A stretch of 6,645 bases of DNA. Origin: an uncultured Actinomyces sp. GTDB taxonomy: Bacteria > Actinomycetota > Actinomycetes > Actinomycetales > Actinomycetaceae. The stretch is taken from contig CABKMZ010000097.1 of assembly GCA_902373545.1 (NCBI GenBank), forward strand, positions 1-6,645, written 5' to 3'. The notes under the pieces are model-generated. The model worked only from the letters and a program-made list of their open reading frames with translations, had not been told where the DNA came from and searched no databases. The translations under genes were made by a program, and so were the position numbers. Shown here in pieces: positions 1-4,669 of the stretch; position 1 is the stretch's first letter, and each line of letters begins with the position of its first letter.

Positions 1-54
1 TCGGGCACGAATAGACCCGCACATGCGACGGGTGATGTTCGTTCGTGCGTTCAT
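1..54 (-). CDS. Possible 5' end of a repressor-like HTH gene (partial)
   Basis: An ATG at 54-52 opens a minus-strand frame that stays open to the window edge, giving 18 residues that begin MNARTNITRR and end SIRAR. No Shine-Dalgarno sequence is well placed. A -10-like GATACT (minus strand, 66-61) ends exactly six bases before the ATG, the arrangement of a leaderless mRNA. By recall, many actinobacterial XRE-family repressors start with a similar basic 'R-T-x-I-T-R-R ... I-R-A' helix before the helix-turn-helix, so a phage or integrative-element repressor is one reading. The visible part is too short to carry any diagnostic motif, and chance is a real alternative. The overlapping plus-strand frame 2-118 is also open and could instead be the tail of another gene. 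Confidence 0.25.
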   Translation of the reverse strand, partial: MNARTNITRRMCGSIRAR

Positions 55-80
55 GACCCCAGTATCTCCACCTTCGCGCA

Positions 81-138
81 GGTCACGCAGGGGCGGTCCA
101 CGTAACGGGAGTTTGTGACAGCGCGATCTCGCGTGACC
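81..138. promoter_or_regulatory. Spaced inverted repeat with three GTGAC half-sites, possible operator
   Basis: GGTCACGC at 81-88 is the exact reverse complement of GCGTGACC at 131-138. A third GTGAC half-site lies at 115-119, 18 bases before the one at 133. A short near-palindrome, CGCGA-TC-TCGCG, sits at about 122-133. The cluster is immediately upstream of the possible leaderless repressor start at 54, where an autoregulatory operator would be expected. An eight-base repeat across a 42-base gap can occur by chance in G+C-rich DNA, so this is only a candidate. Confidence 0.22.
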
Positions 139-323
139 CGAGATGGACTCCTGCCAGTAGTTGGTTCGCTCATGCTCCCCCGGCGACGGGTTCTCCCAAG
201 CGGCAAGTCCAGCCCCGGCCACGGCCAGGACTACTCAGAACCCTCTCACGACAAGCAATTAAAAACCCAGACCTCTCCACCCCACATGTCGCGAGGGATG
301 TCAACGAAGGCACGGCGATACAC

Positions 324-344
324 GAAACCCCGCCGAAGCGGGGT
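324..344 (-). terminator. Rho-independent-type terminator, minus strand
   Basis: Read on the minus strand, the sequence is ACCCCGC, a TTCG tetraloop, then GCGGGGT, followed by a short TTTCGTG tail. This is a 7-bp stem (327-333 with 338-344) closed by a very stable UUCG loop with a T-run on the minus side only. On the plus strand the hairpin is followed by GCGTG, so it should act only on leftward transcripts. It implies a leftward transcription unit starting somewhere to the right, yet there is no convincing minus-strand gene there. Confidence 0.55.
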
Positions 345-465
345 GCGTGCTGTAGACCGATCATTGGTGAGCCGCCACGAAGGCTATTCATTCTTGGGCT
401 CCCGCCGATCAGGAGGCGCTCGTCGCGTCCTCAAGGAGGTGCGATGCGGTCCAGCCCTGTCTACC
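324..465 (-). ncRNA. Candidate small RNA, about 140 nt
   Basis: A sigma-A-like promoter (472-501, minus) and the UUCG terminator (327-344, minus) bracket a leftward unit with no credible ORF. The predicted 5' end carries GTAGAC (464-459), complementary to GTCTAC (357-352) just before the terminator, so the ends could close a stem. Between them, two short hairpins expose CCTCC-type motifs (ACCTCCTT near 441-434 and GCCTCCTG near 418-411). These match the anti-Shine-Dalgarno sequence, a feature of some C-rich regulatory RNAs that pair with ribosome-binding sites. I recognise no known RNA family; it does not clearly match actinobacterial 6C RNA or 6S RNA. The competing reading is that these motifs are Shine-Dalgarno sequences for plus-strand ORFs. 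Confidence 0.25.
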
Positions 466-596
466 AAACGAATTGTACAGGTTCCGAACGCGGGGAACCA
501 ACTGTTAGCGTTTCCTTTATGCAGGAGTACGGTCAAACCATGAACCGGGACACGTCCAGGACATGTTCAACACCGCGCCGCGCGGCACTCAGATGA
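444..596 (+). CDS. Doubtful 50-residue ORF with Shine-Dalgarno-like leader
   Basis: ATG at 444 is preceded by AAGGAGGTG (433-441), a strong Shine-Dalgarno match but only about four bases from the ATG, shorter than usual. The product begins MRSSPVYQTN and is hydrophilic, rich in Ser, Thr and Arg, with no motif or membrane segment that I recognise. Codon use does not show the G/C third-position bias of the chromosomal genes here. It lies opposite the start of the candidate minus-strand RNA, and the two readings compete. It could also be a decayed gene fragment. Confidence 0.15.
   Translation: MRSSPVYQTNCTGSERGEPTVSVSFMQEYGQTMNRDTSRTCSTPRRAALR
472..501 (-). promoter_or_regulatory. Predicted promoter, minus strand
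   Basis: On the minus strand a -10 TACAAT (477-472) follows a -35-like TTGGTT (501-496) with an 18-base spacer. The -10 matches five of six consensus bases and the -35 four of six. Transcription would start near 465, immediately before the GTAGAC segment of the candidate small RNA. No protein start with a ribosome-binding site follows. Confidence 0.3.
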
Positions 597-621
597 GTAT
601 GCCCGCGTCGATACTCCCGTC

Positions 622-785
622 ATGAGCAACAACGACGTCTCCACACCCGATACGATCCCCCGCCCCTCATGCTCTCGGACAGCGTCGATTGGCGTAGTCC
701 AGTAGCAGTCACCATCGTTCTTTGCACTATGCCCTTTGCACGCATATGTCTCTATCGCGCGGCCTCACGCCTCTACCGGAAATGA
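622..785 (+). pseudogene. Small membrane-protein ORF, possibly frameshifted
   Basis: Two short frames join in a plausible order. From ATG 622, MSNNDVSTPDTIPRP is read up to a C-rich run (657-666). In the frame one base back, from about 669 to the stop at 783-785, a 38-residue segment reads MLSDSVDWRSP, then a hydrophobic stretch (VAVTIVLCTMPFARICL), then a basic tail ending RLYRK. Joined by a -1 shift they would give a protein of roughly 53 residues: a polar N-terminus, one membrane helix and positive residues after it. Neither ATG 622 nor ATG 669 has a clear ribosome-binding site. Possible readings are a small membrane protein broken by a frameshift in the C-run, an intact 38-residue ORF starting at 669, or chance. 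Confidence 0.25.
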
Positions 786-830
786 CTGTGCCCAGTGGGA
801 CGATAGGGCTGCCTCCACGGCGCCACCCCG

Positions 831-879
831 GGTCACCTGTATTCCTGCCGGGGAGCGGTTCCGTTGAGAGGAGGTGACT
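831..879 (+). promoter_or_regulatory. Leader hairpin that could mask the SD of the small membrane gene
   Basis: GGTCACCT at 831-838 can pair with AGGTGACT at 872-879 (seven Watson-Crick pairs plus one G-U), enclosing a loop of about 33 bases. The right arm contains most of the AGGAGGTGA Shine-Dalgarno sequence of the ORF starting at 885. Pairing would hide the ribosome-binding site, as in translational attenuators. No ligand-binding fold or known riboswitch motif is recognisable. A segment complementary to a strong Shine-Dalgarno sequence can also arise by chance. Confidence 0.35.
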
Positions 880-884
880 GGGCA

Positions 885-1028
885 ATGGCTAAAGACCATC
901 GTCAGCCTCGACGGCGGCGAGGCCTTGACAGGAAGCAGAAAGCCCAGATCGCTGTAGCAGTGATCACGACACTACCGCAGCTGATCTGGGCGATTGCATT
1001 CCTGCTGAGCACCCTGATGGGTAGCTAA
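885..1028 (+). CDS. Small single-pass membrane protein, 47 residues
   Basis: The start is well supported: AGGAGGTGA, nearly a perfect complement of the 16S rRNA 3' end, lies seven bases before ATG 885. The protein starts with a polar, strongly basic head (MAKDHRQPRRRRGLDRKQK, residues 1-19). One hydrophobic stretch of about 24 residues follows (AQIAVAVITTLPQLIWAIAF and beyond, residues 20 to about 43), ending LMGS. The positive-inside rule predicts a cytoplasmic N-terminus and a very short external C-terminus. There are no cysteines and no signal-peptide cleavage pattern. I recognise no family. A strong terminator-like hairpin begins 16 bases after the stop, so the gene is a compact unit of its own. 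It sits between gene-poor accessory DNA and the tRNA-Arg gene, so it may belong to an integrated element; a type I toxin or phage accessory peptide is possible but not shown. Confidence 0.65.
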   Translation: MAKDHRQPRRRRGLDRKQKAQIAVAVITTLPQLIWAIAFLLSTLMGS

Positions 1029-1044
1029 GACCATCCCGGAAACC

Positions 1045-1078
1045 GGGGAGTCGAACAGCGGCAACTGTTCGGCTCCCC
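1045..1078. terminator. Strong 14-bp hairpin, probably a two-way terminator
   Basis: GGGGAGTCGAACAG (1045-1058) pairs with CTGTTCGGCTCCCC (1065-1078) across a six-base loop, giving 14 pairs including one G-U. It lies 16 bases after the small membrane ORF and, in the other direction, about 80 bases beyond the 3' end of the tRNA. Neither side has a proper T-run, which is common in G+C-rich actinobacteria where stem strength dominates. Another role, such as an element-end structure, cannot be excluded. Confidence 0.6.
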
Positions 1079-1160
1079 CCATTATGCCACGCTTCCCCGG
1101 TTCGGGCGGCCACATAACGACCAACAACGACGATTCGTGGCGAGCACCCGCATCACAAGC

Positions 1161-1236
1161 TGGCGCCTCCGACAGGACTCGAACCTGCAACCTCGGGATT
1201 AGAAGGCCCTTGCTCTATCCATTGAGCTACGGAGGC
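1161..1236 (-). tRNA. tRNA-Arg (anticodon TCT), with encoded CCA
   Basis: The minus strand reads a 73-base cloverleaf plus CCA. The acceptor stem GCCTCCG/CGGAGGC is perfect, the D stem is GCTC/GAGC with an eight-base loop, and the anticodon loop is CTTCTAA (anticodon TCT, reading AGA). The T arm is GCAGG-TTCGAGT-CCTGT with one G-U pair. Base 73 is G and CCA is encoded at 1163-1161. The anticodon stem is unusual: AGGGC faces TCCCG, so only the three middle pairs are standard, with A27-G43 and C31-U39 mismatches. AGA is rare in this G+C-rich genome, so demand for this tRNA should be low. Lower-G+C accessory DNA begins just past its 3' end, the classic site for integrative elements. Confidence 0.92.
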
Positions 1237-1259
1237 GTGGCGCGGGTGCGCCGCCTGTA

Positions 1260-1289
1260 AGACTAGCGGACCTTAGGCGTGCTTTCCAA
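1260..1289 (-). promoter_or_regulatory. Predicted tRNA promoter inside the antiporter 3' end
   Basis: On the minus strand TAGTCT (1265-1260) could be the -10 and TTGGAA (1289-1284) the -35, with an 18-base spacer. Transcription would then start near 1253, about 17 bases before the mature tRNA 5' end. The same TAGTCT -10 is found before rpmF in this window. The -35 overlaps the last codons of the antiporter gene. Co-transcription with that gene is also possible, because no terminator lies between them. Confidence 0.4.
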
Positions 1290-2544
1290 CGGCGCGGCCC
1301 ATCAGTAAGGCCAGCAGTGGGAAGAGCAGCACGGACATCGCGCCGGCGACGACGAGCAGGGAGGCGAGCCACGAGGGCAAGACACCCGTCGTGACGCCGA
1401 GCTCAGTGACGGCGACGATGATGGGCAGGCCGGTCGCGCCGTACAGGCCGATGCGCGTCGCGTCCGTCCAGCCGACGCGTTCGATCGATCCGTGGAAGCG
1501 TTCCATGAGGACGATGGGCACGCCGCGCACCACGAGGATCGCGCCGACGAAGGCGACGAGCAGGAAGGGGTAGCCCGCGACGGCACTGAGCGAGATGTTC
1601 ATGCCCGAGGTGACGAAGAACAGCGGGATGAGGAAGGAGAATCCGAGGGTGCGCAGCTCGCCTTCGACCATCGTGAAGTTGCCGGGGGCCAGCGCGCGCA
1701 CGATGATGCCGGCCGCGAACGCACCGAGCACCATGTCCAGTTCCATGACCGCGGACAGCGCCATGAGGCCGGTGAGGACCAGCATGACGACGCGCATGAG
1801 CGTCTTTTGCGAGGTCTGCGCCCCGTGCAGGATCGTTCGGCCGATCGCGGGATGCTTGAGGATGAATCGCGTCGGGATGGCGACGGCGACGACCGACGCT
1901 ACCGCGAAAACGAGCAGAATAATCGCCGAGGCCCACGGGCTGCGGGCGGACAGCAGCAGCGACATGGCGATGATGGGCGCGAGCTCGCCGACGGCTCCGT
2001 GGACGAGGACGGCCTTTCCGATCGTCGTCCCCATGACGCCGGCCTCCATGAGGATGGGCAGCAGGGTACCCATCGCCGTCGACGTCAACGCGATGGCCAG
2101 CGCAATGTACGTCGCGGCGGCGACCCCGGTCGTGCCCGACGCGGCAACCGCCGCCCAGGAGACGGCCAGGCCGATACCGAAACACGCCAGCCACGTCAGC
2201 AGCGAGCGCCTGCCCGCCCGGCCATGCACTTCCTCCACGTTGATCTCGGTGCCCGCGATGAGGAAGAGCATGCCCATGCCGACCTCGCGGAACAAGGAGA
2301 TCGGCTCGGTGAGGGACGCGAGGCCCGCACCATTCGGCCCGATGATGACGCCAAGGATCAGCAGCCAGACGACGTCGGGCACGCGCTTGCGCGTGAGCGA
2401 GGACAGCAGGGGTGCGACAGCCGCAGCTGCGGCGATCAGGAAGAGGGAGACGATGGCCCCCTCGGTGTCGCTCGTGCTCGACGCGGCGACGAGGCCGTGG
2501 CCTACTCCCCCGCTCGCGGCGGGCAGGGACAGTGGCAAGCTCAT
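1273..2544 (-). CDS. CPA2/Kef-type cation:proton antiporter
   Basis: The predicted 423-residue protein is an integral membrane protein, almost entirely hydrophobic with roughly 11-13 helices. Family motifs appear in order: PDVVWLLILGVIIGP (56-70), LFLIAGTEI (93-101), ALTSTAMGTLLPIL (152-165), LGAFAAGIIV (273-282) and PLFFVTSGMNI (307-317). Proteins of this fold exchange Na+ or K+ for H+ across the cytoplasmic membrane, supporting pH and ion balance. The usual Kef ion-binding motif (Q-D in 'FQD') is not present; the equivalent helix reads HGAVGELAPI with Glu187. There is no C-terminal KTN/RCK domain, so this is the transporter core alone. The start at ATG 2544 is supported by AAAAGGA about six bases upstream. 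The gene follows rpmF on the same strand but is separated from it by a terminator. Substrate and direction are not determined. Confidence 0.9.
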   Translation of the reverse strand: MSLPLSLPAASGGVGHGLVAASSTSDTEGAIVSLFLIAAAAAVAPLLSSLTRKRVPDVVWLLILGVIIGPNGAGLASLTEPISLFREVGMGMLFLIAGTEINVEEVHGRAGRRSLLTWLACFGIGLAVSWAAVAASGTTGVAAATYIALAIALTSTAMGTLLPILMEAGVMGTTIGKAVLVHGAVGELAPIIAMSLLLSARSPWASAIILLVFAVASVVAVAIPTRFILKHPAIGRTILHGAQTSQKTLMRVVMLVLTGLMALSAVMELDMVLGAFAAGIIVRALAPGNFTMVEGELRTLGFSFLIPLFFVTSGMNISLSAVAGYPFLLVAFVGAILVVRGVPIVLMERFHGSIERVGWTDATRIGLYGATGLPIIVAVTELGVTTGVLPSWLASLLVVAGAMSVLLFPLLALLMGRAVGKHA

Positions 2545-2630
2545 GTGCGTTCCTTTTCGGGTACTGGAATCAGGCGCGCGCGAACGGCCGATGGGGCCGA
2601 GGGCGCGTATTCAGGAAGTGCGGGCATGAC

Positions 2631-2658
2631 AAAGGCCCGGGACGACAAGTCCCGGGCC
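2631..2658 (-). terminator. Intrinsic terminator of rpmF
   Basis: A perfect 10-bp stem, GGCCCGGGAC/GTCCCGGGCC (2634-2643 with 2649-2658), has a five-base loop. On the minus strand it is followed by TTTGTC. It lies 17 bases after the rpmF stop codon and isolates that gene from the downstream antiporter. Confidence 0.85.
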
Positions 2659-2675
2659 CGTGCGCGGATGCGAGG

Positions 2676-2846
2676 TCAGCCCTCGACGTCCAGGAGGCCG
2701 TTCTTGTATGCCTTGGCCAGGCGGCGGGGCACGCGGATCTCACGGCCGGCGACCTTGACGGTGTTCAGCTCGGTAAGATCAGCCTTCCAGGTAGACCGGC
2801 GGGTGCGGGTGTTCGCACGGGACATCTTGCGCTTGGGAACTGCCAT
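2676..2846 (-). CDS. rpmF: 50S ribosomal protein L32, cysteine-free form
   Basis: The 56-residue protein begins [20 protein letters not shown], the invariant L32 N-terminus that binds 23S rRNA, and continues through [18 protein letters not shown]. It contains no cysteine, so it lacks the paired CxxC zinc-binding motifs of the C+ form of L32. The C-terminal half resembles the C- form of mycobacterial L32 (VPRRL...GL.D). C- forms work without zinc; in some actinobacteria they are a Zur-controlled second copy, in others the only copy. I see no Zur-like palindrome in the upstream region, which favours constitutive expression. The start is supported by AGAGGAG about nine bases before ATG 2846. It has its own promoter and terminator, so it is a single-gene unit, separate from the usual plsX/DUF177 cluster. 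Confidence 0.97.
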   Translation of the reverse strand: MAVPKRKMSRANTRTRRSTWKADLTELNTVKVAGREIRVPRRLAKAYKNGLLDVEG

Positions 2847-2921
2847 GTCTTACCGCTCCTCTTCTTTCTCGACGACTATTCTGATCGGTGCGCCACGCGG
2901 GCGCACGGCGACAACCCGACT

Positions 2922-2950
2922 AGACTACCACGGACCTCGCGCATGTGGCA
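2922..2950 (-). promoter_or_regulatory. Predicted rpmF promoter (extended -10)
   Basis: On the minus strand TGG-TAGTCT (2930-2922) forms an extended -10 box, with TGCCAC (2950-2945) 17 bases upstream as a weak -35. The start would be near 2915, leaving a leader of about 70 bases before the rpmF ATG. The TAGTCT hexamer is the same as that proposed for the tRNA-Arg gene. The assignment rests on consensus match only. Confidence 0.5.
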
Positions 2951-3009
2951 TATCGCGCGGGCATGCGTGCCTGCGATTCTGGTTACAGACCGAGGGGCGC
3001 CAGCTCGCC

Positions 3010-3021
3010 TAAACTGGGCTC
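3010..3021 (+). promoter_or_regulatory. -10 box of a leaderless promoter for the YigZ-family gene
   Basis: TAAACT (3010-3015) is followed by exactly six bases and then ATG 3022. Transcription would begin at or next to the A of the start codon, giving a leaderless mRNA. This fits the absence of a ribosome-binding site before 3022: the nearest purine run, GAGGGG, ends more than 20 bases upstream. No good -35 is visible, which is common for actinobacterial TANNNT promoters. Confidence 0.5.
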
Positions 3022-3678
3022 ATGTCCGTTCTTCGCACGCTCGCCGCAGGTACGCTCCTGACCCACGAGATCGAGATTAAGCGTTCGCGCTTTATTACGA
3101 CGCTGGCCAGGACGGATAGCCCTGAGGAGGCCCGCGAGCTCATCGACGCGGTGAAGTCGGAGCATCCGCAGGCGCGCCACAATTGCTCGGCGTATCTGAT
3201 TGATCCGCCGGATGCAGCGCCCCTGCAGCATTCGTCGGACGACGGGGAGCCCTCGGGGACGGCGGGCACCCCGATGCTGGAGGCGCTGCGCGCTTCTGAC
3301 ACGTGGAACGCGACGGCGGTCGTCACCCGCTACTTCGGTGGAATCCTCCTGGGTGGGGGCGGCCTCGTGCGGGCCTACTCCACTTCCGTGTCCGAGGCCG
3401 TCGCCCGCGCGCCCATCGCCTACCTCGTGGGGCGCGACGTTTTGGAGACGAGCCTATCTCCTGGCGACGCGGGGCGTATCGAGGCTGAGCTACGTGGGCG
3501 CGGCGCGACGATCCTGGACACGATCTGGGGCACGGATGTGACCGTGCGCGTCGCAATCGACCCCACCGCCCGAGAGTCGATCGACGCCTGCCTGGCCCAG
3601 GCCTCGTCGGGTGTTGCAAAGTTTCGCTACGTGGAAACGCGTCGTGTTGAACTAGACGAGGCGCCGAACGCGGGCTGA
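3022..3678 (+). CDS. yigZ: YigZ/IMPACT-family (UPF0029) protein
   Basis: The 218-residue protein has the two signatures of the family: SDDGEPSGTAGTP (72-84), and TRYFGG...GLVRAYS (102-120), in the N-terminal UPF0029 domain (about 18-125). A C-terminal DUF1949-like ferredoxin-fold domain follows (about 138-205). Length is typical for bacterial YigZ (about 205-220). Eukaryotic IMPACT binds GCN1 and dampens GCN2 stress signalling. The bacterial biochemical role is not settled, although the fold suggests RNA or ribosome-factor binding. The start at 3022 is set by the leaderless promoter, and the protein begins at the usual family position, just before 'HEIEIKRSRFIT'. cysK follows after 37 bases with no obvious terminator, so the two are probably co-transcribed. 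A functional link with cysteine synthesis is not implied. Confidence 0.93.
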   Translation: MSVLRTLAAGTLLTHEIEIKRSRFITTLARTDSPEEARELIDAVKSEHPQARHNCSAYLIDPPDAAPLQHSSDDGEPSGTAGTPMLEALRASDTWNATAVVTRYFGGILLGGGGLVRAYSTSVSEAVARAPIAYLVGRDVLETSLSPGDAGRIEAELRGRGATILDTIWGTDVTVRVAIDPTARESIDACLAQASSGVAKFRYVETRRVELDEAPNAG

Positions 3679-3715
3679 CAATTCAGGGGTACTACTGCTC
3701 CTGGAAGGACCACTC

Positions 3716-4648
3716 ATGGCTCGCATCGCCTCCACCGTCGCCGATCTGATCGGCAACACTCCCCTCGTTCGTATTAACCACGTCGCCGGCGACGGCGTCG
3801 ACGTGGTCGCGAAGGTCGAGGCCTTCAACCCCGCCTCCTCGGTCAAGGACCGCATCGCCCGCTCGATCATCGACGCGGCGGAGGCCTCGGGCGCTCTCGC
3901 TCCCGGCGGCACGATTGTCGAGGCCACCTCGGGTAACACGGGTATCGCCCTGTCGATGGTGGGCGCGGCTCGCGGCTACAAGGTCGTCATCGTCATGCCC
4001 GCCTCGATGTCTGTCGAGCGTCGCGCGATCGTGCGCGCCTTCGGCGCCGAGCTGGTCCTGACCGACCCGAAGGGCGGTGTCTCCGCCGCCGTCGCAGAGG
4101 CCGAGCGTATCGCCTCCGAGCGTCCCGGCGCGATCATCGCATCCCAGTTCACGAACCCCGCGAACCCGGCCGCCCACATCGCCCACACGGGCGAAGAGAT
4201 CTGGGCGGACACCGATGGCCAGGTCGACGTGTTCGTCGCCGGCGTGGGTACGGGCGGCACCATTTCGGGCGTTGCGCGCGTCCTGAAGGACAAGAACCCG
4301 AACGTACACATCGTCGCCGTTCAGCCCGCCGAGTCCCCGCTGCTCACGGGTGGGTCCCCTGCCCCGCACGGCATCCAGGGCCTGATGCCCAACTTCGTGC
4401 CCGACACCTTCGACGCCGACATCGTCGACGAGGTTGTCTCCGTCGAGACCGCGACCGCGCTCGAGTTCGCGCGCCGAGCCGCCGCCGAGGAAGGCCTGCT
4501 TGTGGGCATCTCCTCGGGCGCCACCCTGGCCGGAACCGCCGTGGTCGCGGCCCGTCCCGAGCTGGCCGGCAAGAAGATTGTCACGCTGCTGCCCGACACG
4601 GGTGAGCGTTACCTCTCGACCGCGCTGTTCGCGGGCCTCGAGGACTGA
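3716..4648 (+). CDS. cysK: O-acetylserine sulfhydrylase (cysteine synthase A)
   Basis: This cytoplasmic PLP enzyme converts O-acetylserine and sulfide to cysteine and acetate. The 310-residue protein is full length for the family. Visible signatures are IGNTPLV (12-18), Lys44 in NPASSVKDR as the PLP Schiff-base lysine, TSGNTG (71-76) for the substrate carboxylate, GTGGT (178-182) for the PLP phosphate, and ISSGA (265-269), whose serine contacts the PLP ring nitrogen. The segment HGIQGLMPNFVP (218-229) corresponds to the HxIQGIGxGFxP loop but has LMPN where many CysK proteins have IGAG, a variant of the substrate-entry loop. The start at 3716 follows AAGGA by six bases. cysE lies 91 bases downstream behind a strong hairpin. 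Cystathionine beta-synthase is less likely: it usually carries CBS or extra domains, and the cysE neighbour supports cysteine synthase. Confidence 0.96.
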   Translation: MARIASTVADLIGNTPLVRINHVAGDGVDVVAKVEAFNPASSVKDRIARSIIDAAEASGALAPGGTIVEATSGNTGIALSMVGAARGYKVVIVMPASMSVERRAIVRAFGAELVLTDPKGGVSAAVAEAERIASERPGAIIASQFTNPANPAAHIAHTGEEIWADTDGQVDVFVAGVGTGGTISGVARVLKDKNPNVHIVAVQPAESPLLTGGSPAPHGIQGLMPNFVPDTFDADIVDEVVSVETATALEFARRAAAEEGLLVGISSGATLAGTAVVAARPELAGKKIVTLLPDTGERYLSTALFAGLED

Positions 4649-4669
4649 TCTTTCACGCTCAACGCGCTA

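Larger units (their letters stand above)
55..884. other. Low-G+C, gene-poor accessory stretch next to tRNA-Arg
   Basis: About 830 bases have no long convincing gene. Composition is visibly less G+C-rich than the rest of the window, with A/T patches such as AATTAAAAAC near 250-260. Every frame longer than 60 codons here lacks the strong G/C third-position bias of the genes to the right. One 142-codon plus frame (115-543) runs through a terminator-like hairpin and has a shadow-like Arg/Ser-rich composition. The stretch contains a spaced inverted repeat, a probable minus-strand terminator, a possible small RNA, and short ORFs, some perhaps broken. Its position just beyond the 3' end of a tRNA gene fits an integrated-element remnant. 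No integrase, transposase or duplicated tRNA 3' end is visible in the window. Confidence 0.5.

Noticed and set aside
170..391. 73-codon minus-strand frame
   Set aside because: It is read straight through the minus-strand UUCG terminator and has no recognisable motif or ribosome-binding site.
115..543. 142-codon plus-strand frame starting GTG
   Set aside because: It has Arg/Ser/Pro-rich shadow composition, no ribosome-binding site, no third-position G/C bias, and it runs through a terminator-like hairpin at 327-344.
721..748. Tandem TTTGCAC repeats 14 bases apart
   Set aside because: There are only two copies, no adjacent promoter of quality and no further iterons, so this is not enough to call an origin or operator.
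627..1132. 11-base direct repeat CAACAACGACG at 627-637 and 1122-1132, considered as an att repeat
   Set aside because: It is too short and low in complexity, and unrelated to the tRNA 3' end, so chance is the better explanation.
972..1190. 72-codon minus-strand frame
   Set aside because: It overlaps the tRNA-Arg 3' half and the strong hairpin at 1045-1078, and lies opposite the small membrane ORF; it is not a gene.
1492..3012. 506-codon plus-strand frame opposite the antiporter and rpmF
   Set aside because: It is a long antisense frame typical of G+C-rich DNA, rich in Arg, Asp, Gly and His, and it covers two well-supported minus-strand genes.
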